Assembly: GCF_004664715.2 (NCBI RefSeq)
Contig: NC_051073.1
Location: 61,737,379-61,801,378, forward strand
DNA from: Peromyscus leucopus
Taxonomy: Eukaryota; Chordata; Mammalia; Rodentia; Cricetidae
Direction of reading: 5' to 3'
Length of the DNA: 64,000 nt
The notes beneath the pieces were generated by a model. It was not told where the DNA came from. It did not search any database and saw nothing but the letters and a program-made list of their open reading frames with translations. Made by a program: the position numbers and the translations under genes. This document shows, piece by piece, positions 35,137 to 45,859 of this stretch. Within the stretch, counting starts at the first letter, position 1; the number at the start of each line of letters is the position of its first letter.

Positions 35137-36359
35137 CGCTTCCCTTTGAAGCTATGCACCCCGCCTCCGCTGCCTCTCCATCACAGATCTGGAAGATGGA
35201 ACCATTGCAGGAAGAAGTTCAGGGATAAGGCCGAACTAAAGCTTTTGGCCCAACTGGGGTCAGAATTCCAAGGGGATTGGAAAGGGACAGAGTTCCTTGT
35301 GGCTGTTTGAGCCACACTCTCTTCCCTCCTTCCTCCTGATTAAGAAATGTGAGGCTCTGAGGCACTGTGGGATGGATGATAAACCAGGAACTCAGGCGGG
35401 GAAACGAACTCTTCTTCAGGCGGGAGGTCTTTTACAGACGTCTATATGGTGATTGGATTTTAGGTCAGTGAAGGTTTAAAGCCCTAAAAACACCACACAG
35501 AGCATTTCTGTCCCTTGACCAGGAAACCGAGTCTTGAGGGAAGTAGATGGCACTGGTCTGGAAGAGGTGCCATAGTAGAGCACTATATGTCGGGTGGTTT
35601 GAACTCACCAGTCTGAAGCCTGAGCACTGTGAGGATCTGTTCCCAGTCTCCTCCTTAGCTTGTTGGTGGCATCTTCTGGTCCCCATGGCATTTTTCTGAA
35701 TCGCATCACCTTCCCTTTGGATGTGATATTATGTGCACGTCCAAATCTCCCCGTTCAATCCCAAAGTCTGAGATTTCATCATTCTTTCTTAGAGCAAAGG
35801 GATTCCTGGAAGTTGAGATAATTAGGAAAGGTTCTATCCAGCCCGGCCCTGCTAAGTTAGCACAGGTTAGCCCAGATAAAGTGCAGAAGGAAGGCCAGCT
35901 GCAGTGTCACTGAAGGTGGGAGTCAGAACAGTCCAGTTTGGGTTGTCCTCTAGTCTCTCCTGGGCTGTCTCCCTTCGAGTTCATCCTTCATGCCCCGGCC
36001 TGGGTTCCGTGCTTTGATATGATAAGAACCGTGGGAGCAGGTTTGCGTGGGTTCCCAGATCTCTAAGGTAGGCCTCAGTCAGATGTTAGCATGCCTTGAA
36101 CTACTTGGCTCACGTATGCTCTTGAGTTCAGGGGTGGCTTCTTGTTAGTTAGCCTGGAGAGATTTTATACTTTTGTCTCCGGGCGTTAGACCAAGTCTGA
36201 GGCTATTGTAAGCAAATCAAGTTCTCTGCTACCTCTTACTCTTCAACCTAGAGATCTTAGTGTTTTCTAACTAGGAGTCTGGCTAGCTTTCTCTGAGTCC
36301 CTTCAGGAAGTGACCACTGAGTGGAAGGAGGGCATCTATTTGTGCTGTCTGAGCCACCT

Positions 36360-36361
<2 letters not shown>

Positions 36362-36407
<46 letters not shown>
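36362..36407. repeat. (GT)n microsatellite
   Basis: 23 uninterrupted units. Confidence 0.95.
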
Positions 36408-36410
<3 letters not shown>

Positions 36411-37437
36411 GCCACATACGGGAATGGAAAGTTTTCTCTTGTAAATCAAGCACCATCATCCCGTATTTTCATCACTAAGCCACAGAGACTCTGCTCTGCA
36501 TTCCCACAGCTGATGAGGAAGGACAGTGAGCACACGCCTCCTCCCTCCTTGGGTCCCTCCTCCTCATTGTCTCCTTCTCAGACCTGTGGCTTTCTCCTTG
36601 AGTGTAGGCTGCATGTGCCCCTGATCGAGTTCTTGTGTAATGCTCATAGGGTGTGTAGAGTTTTCCTGGCTAGCTGGTCACTGGCTTAATATTAACTTTG
36701 GCCCAGGTGGAGATAAGCCTGTTCTCCTGCTGACCTTGGCAGTCAGCAGCCACGGTCCAAGCAAAGGGCAGGTGTTCTCAGCAACACAAAAGAAGAAATG
36801 ACCTCTGTGCCAGGGAATGCTTGGAACAAGGCATCACGTGCAGGGCATGACTGACATTTGCACTCAGGGGTCAAAGTTGTCCCTGAGAAAGAGTGTATTT
36901 CATAGACCCTCTGACCTCTATCCCAGATGTCAGAGTCTTCTTATTGCAGAGCAATTAAATAAATAAGTGATAAATAGCGAGGCTTTCCTGATAGGCTCTG
37001 TGAAGACCTACTAGATGGACACATTCCCTTTGAAAATGTCTCTGGGACGCTGATTACAAGCTGGCAAACCAGATGAGCTTTCCCACCCCCCACCCCACCG
37101 GGTAGTATGTACCTTGAAAGCCAGAGTCATTTTAAGAAGGAGCACAGGATCCAGAGAAATATCTCTGGCCTTATAAAAATCAGAGCTGACCTATATACCC
37201 CAGCTTCACCTGTCAATCTTAGCAAGAAACAAAAACTTTAGAATACCCCTATCTTAAACAACAGCAGGAGGGACTGACATCATCAATTTATTTGAGATGC
37301 TGTTTATATCACTTTCCTTGGCCACAAATTGGTTCTAGGTTCATAACAATGAGAATGCCCCTAGGCCCTTGGCTACTGCCAGCTCCAAGCATCGCCAATC
37401 TTCTTTAAGTAAAAAACAAAACAAACAAAAAAATAGA

Positions 37438-37580
37438 AAAGCACCAGGCAAGGTGGTGCCTACCTTAATCCCATCACTTAGAAAACAGGCAGGTGAGTCT
37501 CTGAGAGCTCAAGGCTAGCCTAGTCTGCCTAGCAAGTTTCAGGCCATTGAAAGCTACACAGTGAGATCTTGTCTCAAAAA
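37438..37580 (+). mobile_element. B1-like SINE, old
   Basis: Contains 'ggcaaggtggtgcctacc', 'ctcaaggctagcctagtc' and 'gagatcttgtctcaaaaag'. Confidence 0.75.
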
Positions 37581-37892
37581 GGGAGAAAAGATAAAGCCAA
37601 GATCATCCATTCCTTTTTAGCTGTTTTCCTCTGGCATTTTGGGGCCAGTATTTCTCATTGACTCCATCACCCAAGCCCTTCCCTTTTAGGAACCTTATAT
37701 GAACAGGGAAATGTCCATAGTCTATCCCCAGATGAGTCACTGGATCCCAGTTCAGTGTCTTGCTAGAGTTCCAAGGCTTGGAGTGTCAGGTCTATTGTCC
37801 ACATCCCCCGGAGGCAGGAAACATGTAGCCCAAGGGAGCTGACTCCATTTCCCTGCTTTTCACGGCCTTCCCTGGACCCCTGTCTCCATCAG

Positions 37893-38078
37893 GGCACCCT
37901 GACCGCCCAGGGCAAGCTTCTGCAGCAAGACACGTTCTATGTGATTGAGCTGGACGCTGGCATGCAGTCCCGGACCAAGGAGAGGCGTGTGTTTCTCTTT
38001 GAACAGATCGTCATCTTCAGTGAGCTGCTCCGAAAGGGGTCCCTCACCCCAGGCTACATGTTCAAAAGGAGCATCAAG
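37893..38078 (+). CDS. Kalrn: Kalrn exon 12 of window: PH2 N-terminal half
   Basis: 186 bp, phase 0/0, 62 codons (local residues 390-451). It reads GTLTAQGKLLQQDTFYVI, then ELDAGMQSRTKERRVFLF, EQIVIFSELLRKGSLTPG and YMFKRSIK. These are the first strands of the pleckstrin-homology domain; ERRVFLFEQIVIFSE is the usual beta-strand pair. PH2 packs on DH2 and modulates exchange and membrane contact (family knowledge). The donor AAG|gtaaag has A at +5. Confidence 0.97.
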
Positions 38079-38625
38079 GTAAAGAGGGACAGTGGGGGCA
38101 CAAAGGGGCAGAGAACATCATGGGGTGAAGCTACCAGGCGGTCCCCATGAGAAGCAATGCCAGGCCCAGGGCCAGTCTCCAGCATAATCCTGAACGTTGA
38201 CTTGGTCAAGTCATTTCACCCAAAGACAGAAGCTAGAGACTTTACTCTCAGAGCCACAGTAAAACTTGGAAACCTCTCCTGAAACTAAAAACTTTGAAGG
38301 AGAAGCTGGAGAAACATCTTAGCCCTTAAGAGCACTGGCTGCTCTTCCAGAGGGGGTGGGTTCAGTTCCCAGCACCCACACAGTGGCTCACAACCTCCGT
38401 AACTCCAGATCCAGGGGTTCTGATGCCCTCTTCCGATCTCCACAAGCACCAAGCGCAAACATGGCGTGCAGATATACATGCAGGCAAAACACCCATATCA
38501 ACGTAAAAATGCAAGTGAAAAAAAAAAAGTGTGAGTTTTGAAAGAACCACTTTGAAGGACAGTAGTAGGTTGCTGATTTATTTTCGCTCCTTAAGTATGA
38601 AAAAGACAAACTGGCTTCGTTTCAG
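38079..38625 (+). other. Kalrn: Kalrn intron after window exon 12
   Basis: 547 bp. Nearly half is a B2-type SINE (38302-38530). A weak MIR-like patch ('cttggtcaagtcatttcac') lies near 38200. The acceptor is CGTTTCAG. Confidence 0.88.
38302..38530 (+). mobile_element. B2-type SINE (old)
   Basis: Contains 'aagctggagaaacatctta', 'gcactggctgctcttccag', 'ttcccagcacccacac' and 'gatgccctcttcc' with an A tail. Confidence 0.85.
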
Positions 38626-38797
38626 ATGAATTACTTGGTCCTGGAGGAAAACGTCGACAATGACCCTTGCAAGTTTGCGCTCATGAACAGGGAGACTTCA
38701 GAGAGGGTCATCCTGCAGGCTGCCAACGCAGACATCCAGCAGGCCTGGGTGCAGGACATCAACCAAGTCCTAGAAACACAGAGGGACTTCCTAAATG
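38626..38797 (+). CDS. Kalrn: Kalrn exon 13 of window: PH2 C-terminal half
   Basis: 172 bp, 57 codons plus one base (local residues 452-509). It reads MNYLVLEENVDNDPCKFA, LMNRETSERVILQAANAD, IQQAWVQDINQVLETQRDF and LN. The last part is the C-terminal alpha helix of the PH fold, with the conserved Trp in QQAWVQDI. The terminal G joins CA of the next exon to make Ala. The donor is ATG|gtacgt. Retention would add a 21-residue tail ending at the stop at 38857. Confidence 0.96.
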
Positions 38798-39375
38798 GTA
38801 CGTGCCTGCTAGGCCTGCTTCTGAAGCAAGGCCATGTCAGGGGCCCTACCCCTCCCTGAGCATCTTTGGGCCTAAGTTCATGGAGACTTAGGAGGCCAGA
38901 TCACAATCTGGTCTCCAACCTCATATAGTTTGAGACAACTTCAGGAGCCTCTTAACTTGAAGACATAAATGGAACATAGGTGTGAGAAAGAAACCCCATG
39001 CTTTTAATCGAAGGGGGATTTGTCCACAGGATATCGTGTATGTGTGTCTTTGTGGTCCCCATGGTCAGCCGGTGGTAATTTGGGGGAGATTAGAAGACAG
39101 GAAGGCGATTGTGGGATTCTTGTTCTCTCACCTTGTAGCTGGTGGCTAGTACTCTCACAGGCTCCCTAGGATTATCTAGAGATAACTAAGAGTTTGGTAA
39201 AATGGTTCAAGTCCTTCCTCTTTTCCCAACAGGTGAGAGCCTGCCTAAGCTACCTGTCTAGCTGACCTTGCCCCTTTCCAAATAAGACAGCTGCTAAACC
39301 TACCTCAGTGGTACCCAAATGTCCCACCAGTAACAAACTGGTGGTTACTCAGATAATGTGGACCCCACAGGCATC

Positions 39376-39534
39376 CATAAGAAGTAGCGGCGCACGTCTT
39401 TAATCCCAGCACTCAGGAGGCAGAGGCAGGCAGAGTTCTGTGAGTTCACGGCCAGCCTGGTCTACAGAGCGAGTTCCAGGATAGCCATGGTTACACAGAG
39501 AAACCCTGTCTCGAAAAACAAACAAACAAACAAA
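39376..39534 (+). mobile_element. B1 SINE
   Basis: Contains 'tctttaatcccagcactc', 'cggccagcctggtctacag' and 'aaaccctgtctcgaaaaac'; the left end is slightly truncated. Confidence 0.9.
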
Positions 39535-40154
39535 GGTGACGTAGACTTGCTATCTTGCTTGTGTTTCACTTTGGCCCCTGCTGGTGTCTGTTCACCTTCC
39601 GCTCGGTGTGTGAGTGGAGATGGACAGCTGGAAGGTGGTATTTACTGCTCTACTGAGCCAGAGCCTGAAGTTGAAGGCAAAATGGAACCAATAGTACAGT
39701 GACTGGATAGTCTCATGAGCACACATCAGGATATATACAAACATGCATACCTACATAGACACACAGGACATCACTTTCAGGTGTATCTCCTCTTCTGGCC
39801 CCAACTGAGATCTGTACTCACAGCCACATGTCCCCCTGCATATATGTTTGCGCGTGCCCACACGACTACCCCAGGTGCCCCATCTCTTCTTACGAGTACA
39901 GTGCCAAGGACTGTGGTATATGCCCTTTGTGCTCCCATAGATACTCAAACGTGCCGGTGCACGTAACACTGGACCACCTTGGGATGTACGTCTTACTTCT
40001 ATTGAGATGTACACGTGGCCATGTGTACTCGCACAAGTACACATTACCCTCACAGGCCCACCCTTGGTCTGTCTCCCTGCCAGTGCCATTTTTAGACTCT
40101 TTCAGATGATGTGAACATAGCATTTACTGGGTGTCTGGCATGGAACTGAACTCT

Positions 40155-40271
40155 ATGGGGAAAGGTGAGAGGTGCCCTCCTAGCTGAGGACCTGGAATGA
40201 TGGGGAAAGGTGAGAGGTGCTGAGGACCTTGGGTGATGGGGAAAGGTGAGAGGTGCTGAGGACCTTGGGTG
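40155..40271 (+). repeat. 36-bp tandem repeat
   Basis: Three copies of a unit containing 'atggggaaaggtgagaggtg' start at 40155, 40200 and 40236; the first carries a 9-bp insertion. Confidence 0.85.
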
Positions 40272-40392
40272 AGGTGCGATGCTTCTCTGTACCTCCTCAC
40301 TCAGCTCGTTTTTATGAAAAGGAGACTTTGGAGTTAGATCTGTTCTGCCCGTGCTAGAGTGTATGGGTAGGCAGGCAGTACTGCCACGGGAC

Positions 40393-40500
40393 AGCATGGC
40401 CTCCCTACACTAACTACACCTACCTCAAGATAGCATGGCCTACCGACATTACACCTACCTCAAGACAGGCCACCTACTCTACCTCTACCACAGGACAGGC
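40393..40500 (+). repeat. Degenerate tandem patch
   Basis: 'cagcatggcctccctac', 'tagcatggcctaccgac' and 'acacctacctcaagac' recur at about 40-bp spacing. Confidence 0.65.
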
Positions 40501-40574
40501 CTGCCATCCTGCTGTGTTGTGTCCCTTTTCTCCATGGTAAGGAATGTAACACAATGTTTTCATCTTAAAACAAA

Positions 40575-40670
40575 AGGTTGGGGCTGGGACATAGCTCAGT
40601 GGTTGAGTACTTGCTTAGCATGCACTTGTGGGATTCTGAGTTCAAGCCCCACCACCTTAAAAAAAAAAGT
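40575..40670 (+). mobile_element. ID-like SINE, diverged
   Basis: Contains 'gggctgggacatagctcag', 'gttgagtacttgcttagca' and an A tail; a tRNA-Ala-type head. Confidence 0.7.
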
Positions 40671-40728
40671 TTCCTGGGTATTAAACAAGAGAAGGCTATG
40701 AACAGGACCCCATGACTTTTTACTTTCT

Positions 40729-40932
40729 CTCTTTCTTTTTCTTTCTTTCTTTCTTTCTTTCTGTCTGTCTGTCTGTCTTTCTTTCTTTCTTTCTTTTTTT
40801 ATGAGACAGGGTTTCTCTGTGTAGCCCTGGCTGTCCTGGAACTCACTATGTAGACCAGGCTGGCCTCAAAGATCTATCTGCCTCTGCTCTGCAGTGCTGG
40901 GATTAAAGGTGTGCGTCATCACAGCCCCACTT
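40729..40932 (-). mobile_element. B1 SINE with long CTTT tail
   Basis: Reverse-strand B1 (40800-40932: 'gagacagggtttctctgtg', 'gtagaccaggctggcctc') whose tail has expanded to CTTT/CTGT repeats (40729-40799). Confidence 0.9.
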
Positions 40933-41480
40933 AAGATCCCATGACTTTTAATGACTGAACATGGAAGTTCAATGCTGCTTCAAGCTTACAGAGAGTATTT
41001 AGGAGCCGTGTTCCCAACTGGAAAAGGTGTGAAGCCCTAAGAGCTCCCAAGTACCTTTTTTATTCTAAAACATTGACAAGTAAACAACACAGGTTAGAAC
41101 TGAAATCTATATGGCTTACAATTTCTGAATATGCAACTTTGAATAGACACAGCTTGTTGCTAGTGTGATTTGATGCAAAATATGTGCATATGTAAAATAG
41201 ATTTTAAATTGCATTCTATGAAAGATTTCTGGTATGGAAGTGGGAATGAGGATTTTAAACTCATTACTTCAGACCTAAAGTAAAATAATAAAAAATAAGG
41301 TGAAGCCAGAAATAAATGAACAATAGCAACTCCCATGAATTCACTCCCTCTCTGCATTAGGAGTTAAACTAAGCATTTTGTCTGTTTCTTCACCCTTAAT
41401 CCCCACATTAACACACCGTGGCTGTATTAGCATCCTGCTTTGATGAGGAAAGACAGACTTGGAGCCATTAAGAAACTTGT

Positions 41481-41635
41481 CGCCAGGCGGTGGTGGCACA
41501 CACCTTTAATCCCAGCACTCGGGAGGCAGAGCCAGGCGAATCTCTGTGAGTTCAAGGCCAGCCTGTGCTACCAAGTGAGTTCCAGGAATAGGCGCAAAGC
41601 TACACAGAGAAACCCTGTCTCGAAAAACCAAAAAA
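41481..41635 (+). mobile_element. B1 SINE, cricetid-like variant
   Basis: A near-complete young-looking B1 with 'cacctttaatcccagcac' and the right-arm variant 'ggaataggcgcaaagctac' followed by 'aaaccctgtctcgaaaaac'. The variant is one clue to the rodent family. Confidence 0.92.
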
Positions 41636-41766
41636 AAAAAAAGAAGAAAGAAAGAAAGAAACTTGTCTTAGCAAAGCAGTAGGCGTTAGTAGGTGACTTC
41701 AGAGCTGGTTCTTCCATACAGTTGCCATAGCAGACATTTGCCCTGTGCTCCCTACCAAAGAGGAGA

Positions 41767-41796
41767 GGGAGGGAGGGAGGGAGGGAGGGAGGGGGG
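41767..41796 (+). repeat. (GGGA)n tract
   Basis: Six to seven GGGA units ending in GGGGGG, with strong G-quadruplex potential. Confidence 0.9.
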
Positions 41797-42686
41797 CAGC
41801 CAGGCTGGTGACCAGTAGTAAGAACCGGAATCCAACAGACAAAAACTCACTGTTAGCAATGCCCACATTTTGAGCAGACATGGTGGTACATGTCTGTAAT
41901 TGCGACAATCAGGAGACTGAGGCGGGATTGAGTGAGAGAGGGTCTTTCTGATCTCAAGAACTAAGAATTAAGGCCAGTGGAAGATTGCAGGCCAAGCCTT
42001 CCTAGTTTATTGAATAAAACAGTATTTCCCAGTGCTTGAGGGCAGTTACTGCACATAACCAGGTAGCTCCCCAATTCTGTGTCGTGGGTAGTGTTCTCAA
42101 CTCCATTTTACTTAGCAAGAAAGCACGTAAACGTTCTGTGATGTGCGTAAACTTGGAAGCACACTGCTTTCAGCCCAATGATTCAGATTTTGCATGGTCC
42201 CAATAGACCTTTCTCCTAATTATAGTGAATGATGGAGAAAGCACAGAATGAGGTAATCATTACCTAAATAGTGGAGGCCCACAGAATTCTCCCCAGGAAC
42301 CCCGGGGGCTGTGCTCTGGCAGGCCAGCTGTATATTTTGATACACTCGAGATGATGATGCAGTAAGAGAACAGGACCAGGCTTCTGCTTACAGACACGTG
42401 TGCAGGCATCCCTCCTGAGACCTGATTAGAAAGGAGTGCCAATCTTTCCTCCCAAGACCCGATTAGGAAGGAGTGTGTGACCCTGTCCAGTCTACTGAAA
42501 TGCATGCTACACCCATCAGTGTATGCTGGGCCGCAGATGGTAATCCATACTTAAACAGTTGTTGCAGTAAACACTGATAAAAACTCCCTAATTGTGCCTG
42601 CCCTGAAACTCCTTCATACAGGGGTCTACCATGGTGGCTTTTCCTGGCTGTACCTCTTTAATGCTTACACCTGGAACTTTGCATCT

Positions 42687-42777
42687 TTTTTTTTTTTTTT
42701 TTTGGAGCTGAGGACCAAACCCAGGACCTTGCGCTCGCTAGGCAAGCACTCTACCACTGAGCTAAATCCCCAACCCC
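42687..42777 (-). mobile_element. ID SINE
   Basis: Reverse-strand ID: a T-run, 'gaccaaacccaggaccttg', 'ctaccactgagctaaatcc' and 'ccaacccc'. Confidence 0.92.
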
Positions 42778-43296
42778 AACTTTGCATCTTATACCCAGTA
42801 AAGCAAAGCAGAACTCACACCTTCCCCTCCAAGCCTTTATTCTGCCTTTTGCTTGGCTCTCACCTGCTGTTTCCATTCTCTCAGTCGTTTCCCAGCTAGG
42901 CTCGTCCCTCAGCTCCACATCCGTTTCGCTCTGGTTTGACTTTGGCCTCAAAATGGTTTCTGAGTGAGATGGGACGCCTTGGGCCTGCCCCTTTCAAATC
43001 TGTTTGCTATGGTCCCCACATGCACCTCAGTGATAGAGTCTGAATTTTGAACTTTTAAGTTAATTCAATACAGCCACGTTTCAACTTCTTCAGAGTGACA
43101 GCCTCGCTCCACTGAGCCGTCTAGAGAGCATGCACCCCATCTCCCTTCCCTGTTTTGTCCCCTCCTCTTCCACAGAGACCTGTGACCCTACACTCACGTA
43201 TTCTGAGTCCTACCTGTTCCCAAGGCTTCGCATATGCTTCCTCCTGGCAGATTTAAATGTCAGAGTGACAGCCAGCTCCCTTCTGAAGCTCTTTAA

Positions 43297-43298
<2 letters not shown>

Positions 43299-43341
<43 letters not shown>
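43299..43341. repeat. (CA)n microsatellite
   Basis: About 21 CA units ending 89 bp before the exon 14 acceptor. Confidence 0.95.
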
Positions 43342-43345
<4 letters not shown>

Positions 43346-43430
43346 CTAGCGGAAATGCTAGTACCCAGCAGGCCTCCGCATCCCTGTGGGATTCCTGAAG
43401 GTGAAGTAACTCATTCTTCTCACCCTGCAG

Positions 43431-43669
43431 CACTGCAGTCACCCATTGAGTATCAGCGGAAGGAAAGGGGTGCAGCTGTGGTCCGCTCCCAGCCCCCCAG
43501 GGTCCCACAAGCCAGCCCCAGACCCTACTCTTCTGTCCCTGTGGGCTCAGAGAAGCCCCCCAAGGGCTCCAGCTACAACCCGCCTCTGCCACCCCTGAAG
43601 ATATCTACCTCCAATGGCAGTCCAGGGTTCGACCACCACCAGCCTGGGGATAAGTTTGAAGCCAGCAAG
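43431..43669 (+). CDS. Kalrn: Kalrn exon 14 of window: Pro-rich linker PH2-SH3
   Basis: 239 bp: two bases complete Ala, then 79 codons (local residues 510-588). It reads LQSPIEYQRKERGAAVVR, SQPPRVPQASPRPYSS, EKPPKGSSYNPPLPPLK and SNGSPGFDHHQPGDKFEA. The PPRVPQASPRP and NPPLPPLK stretches are candidate SH3-binding motifs that could fold back on a kalirin SH3 domain (inference). Trio has a long Gly/Ser-rich run at this place; its absence supports kalirin. The acceptor CACCCTGCAG lies 89 bp after a long (CA)n tract. The donor is AAG|gtaagc. Confidence 0.96.
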
Positions 43670-45305
43670 GTAAGCGACAGCTTGTTACGCATCATCCCCT
43701 TGCCACCTCGAAGACCTCAGAGGTCACTTTAGGAAACAGCCTATCTTCCCGTCGATGATTGCAGCAGGAGCAATCCATTAAGTGTAATCGAATCTCACTT
43801 ATTTTTTTTCTTTCTTCCCTTGTAATTAACTGAAGCCAGTTTCCTCTGGCTGGGGCACTGTGTGCCAAAGGACTGTTAGCATCTAAACGTGGAAGATTCT
43901 TGTGCCAACGGGAACCACAGCTCCTGTTTTCCATATTAGAAAGAGACAGCCCCTTCTAACAATGATGTGCATCAGCCCTCCATTGGCTGGTGTAGCAAGA
44001 GGAAGCAGATCATTGATGAGCACCTGCCGGAGCTAGGCTCCATAGGCCATACTTCAAACACCCCTGAGGGCCTTTGTGCCACAGACGGCCTGCACAGCTG
44101 GGTCTGCACAGCTGGCGGCATCCTAAACCACAGTGGGGTCAGGAGAGAAATGGGAAAATGCTGGGTTAGAAATCAGGTGACTTGGTTTCTACTCCAAGCT
44201 CTGAACTTCACTCACTATTTAAATCTTAAGAGATTCTGCCCATCGGGGCTAAGTATTCTCCAGAACTCCTTAGGAATCGGAACACCTGCTTTTCTTACCT
44301 ATGCGGTCCGATTTATAGGCATGGTTCTTTCCCCAAATCGTTAGTTGATGCCGATTTTGTTCAAATGAATGGTTAATGTGTAAGTTCGGTCCTGTAATAC
44401 GGTAACCAACCCCACCTATTTCATCATATCACCTGAAATAATTTTCTGCCCTAGAAAAACCCTGCCCGTGTGAATCAGTTGAAGTCACTTTGGCATTTTG
44501 TCAGCCATATGGAAGATTTTCTGGCTCTCACCATGCCTTAGGAGGCAGCCTGGCCTCCCGGGGAGTTACAGGTCTGTCTAGACACAGCTGCCCGGGTATA
44601 GACTCGCATGAAGAGGTCACGTGGGCAGCACCTCCTGTATTAATAAGTGCAGCGGTGGGGAGACGTCAGGAATTCGGTTTCGCAGGGTAGCCCAGGGCCT
44701 TATTCTTACTCCTGTGACAGAGAGGGTCAGGATGAGGCGCACAGGCAAGTGATGATGCTTCTTAAAAGGATACAGAAGTGAGCTGGGCATGGTGGTGCAT
44801 GCCTGTGATCCCAGCACTTGGAGAGGCTGAGGTGTAAGGATCACAAGTCCAAGGTCCTGGATTACATGTCAAGTGAGGTCTCAAAAAAGAGGGGGAAACG
44901 TAGCTTCCCAGGGTCTATGTTCTTTCCATAGAGGATGATTATGACCTTTGCCCTGACCTCACTCTGCCCAAGTGCTTATGTGTCCCTGTGCTGATAACAG
45001 GTTCTTCCTGCCATCAGCAAGAGGATGCCATCAGGAAGGCTGCATGCTAGGAAGGAGCTTCCCAGGTTGAATGTATGTCCATAGCTTTCCCCGAGCATCA
45101 TCTGAAGCCGTTCGCTTTGGTTATAACACTGTATTGCTTTAAAATGTGCTTTCAGAGCATGTTCATGAAAATGTCCTCACTCAGGAGTGTTCTGCTTGCT
45201 CTGTATCCTGCCAGTGGGCCGTCTGGCCATTAGCCATGCCACGGGGTGCAGAGCAGGCCTGTGTGAACCACCCTTGTGTCTGTCTGCCCTCTGCCCGTCT
45301 CCTAG
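43670..45305 (+). other. Kalrn: Kalrn intron after window exon 14
   Basis: 1636 bp. It contains MIR-like traces near 44140-44240 and a B1-like SINE (44784-44890). It ends in a CTGCCCGTCTCCTAG acceptor followed at once by a second CAG. Confidence 0.85.
44784..44890 (+). mobile_element. B1-like SINE, diverged
   Basis: Contains 'gctgggcatggtggtgcat' and 'gatcccagcacttggag', ending 'gaggtctcaaaaaaga'. Confidence 0.75.
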
Positions 45306-45556
45306 CAGAACGACCTGGGAGGCTGCAATGGGACCTCATCCATGGCTGTAATCAAAGATTACTATGCACTGAAGGAGAACGAAATTTGCGTGAGCCAAGG
45401 TGAGGTGGTCCAGGTCCTCGCCGTCAACCAGCAGAACATGTGCCTGGTGTACCAGCCTGCCAGCGACCACTCCCCAGCAGCGGAAGGCTGGGTCCCAGGC
45501 AGCATCCTGGCCCCCCTCACCAAAGCCACGGCAGAGAATAATGACGGCAGCATCAA
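45306..45556 (+). CDS. Kalrn: Kalrn exon 15 of window: second SH3 domain
   Basis: 251 bp, 83 codons plus two bases (local residues 589-672). It reads QNDLGGCNGTSSM and then the SH3 fold: AVIKDYYALKENEICVSQ, GEVVQVLAVNQQNMCLVY, QPASDHSPAAEGWVPGSI and LAPLTKATAENNDGSIK. The ALKENE/GEVVQV strands and the GWVPGSIL end are classic SH3 features: RT loop acidic residues, conserved Trp and Pro. From memory human has NMYLVY where this reads NMCLVY. Acceptors TAG and CAG are in tandem, so the first Gln can be included or lost. After the donor AA|gtaagt the next in-frame codon is TAA. The start shown includes the Gln. Confidence 0.96.
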
Positions 45557-45859
45557 GTAAGTGCCTCCATGGCTTCCCGGGAGAGAAGTATGTGGATAAA
45601 AAAAAAAAAAAAAAAATCAAAACCAAAAGAACACAAAATGCAAACACAGTAGGGAATCATTGCTGCTTGTTCATGATGACGCCGGTGGGATCAGGGTGTG
45701 AGTGATGTAAGGGAGCTGCTTGGAGCTCGGGGTGTCTAGGCTAGATTGCTCTGGGGTCACGGTGGTGGTGGTGATGGTGGTGATGGTGAATTTTCTTTCC
45801 CTTTCATTTATAATTTTCTGTTCATTTTTCCCCTTCTTTTTTTTCCTCCACTCGTTAAG
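45557..45859 (+). other. Kalrn: Intron between SH3 exon and alternative terminal exon
   Basis: 303 bp if the 45860 acceptor is used. It has an A-run at 45598-45616, a GGT/GAT-rich patch (45750-45788) and a long pyrimidine tract just before CTCGTTAAG. For the longer transcript this is simply part of the 3468-bp intron 45557-49024. Confidence 0.7.

Larger units (their letters stand above)
35026..37892 (+). other. Kalrn: Kalrn intron after window exon 11
   Basis: 2867 bp. It contains a 17-bp tandem repeat (35071-35136), a (GT)n tract (36362-36407) and a B1-like SINE (37438-37580). The stretches 35140-36350 and 36410-37380 show nothing nameable. The acceptor region is GTCTCCATCAG. Confidence 0.85.
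38798..43430 (+). other. Kalrn: Kalrn intron after window exon 13
   Basis: 4633 bp. It holds B1 (39376-39534), a 36-bp minisatellite (40155-40271), a degenerate tandem patch (40393-40500), an ID (40575-40670), a CTTT tract plus minus-strand B1 (40729-40932), B1 (41481-41635), a GGGA tract (41767-41796), a minus-strand ID (42687-42777) and a (CA)n tract 90 bp before the acceptor (43299-43341). No alternative exon was recognised. Confidence 0.85.

Noticed and set aside
42687..42777. ID elements here and at 52858-52983 as tRNA genes
   Set aside because: They have the A-tailed SINE structure, with only a tRNA-derived head.
43431..43438. A second AG 8 nt inside exon 14 as an alternative acceptor
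   Set aside because: Its use would shift the frame, so only the first AG fits the protein.
43130..43732. A 200-codon frame running through the (CA)n tract into exon 14
   Set aside because: Only 43431-43669 is kalirin; the upstream part is intron with a microsatellite read as His-Thr repeats.
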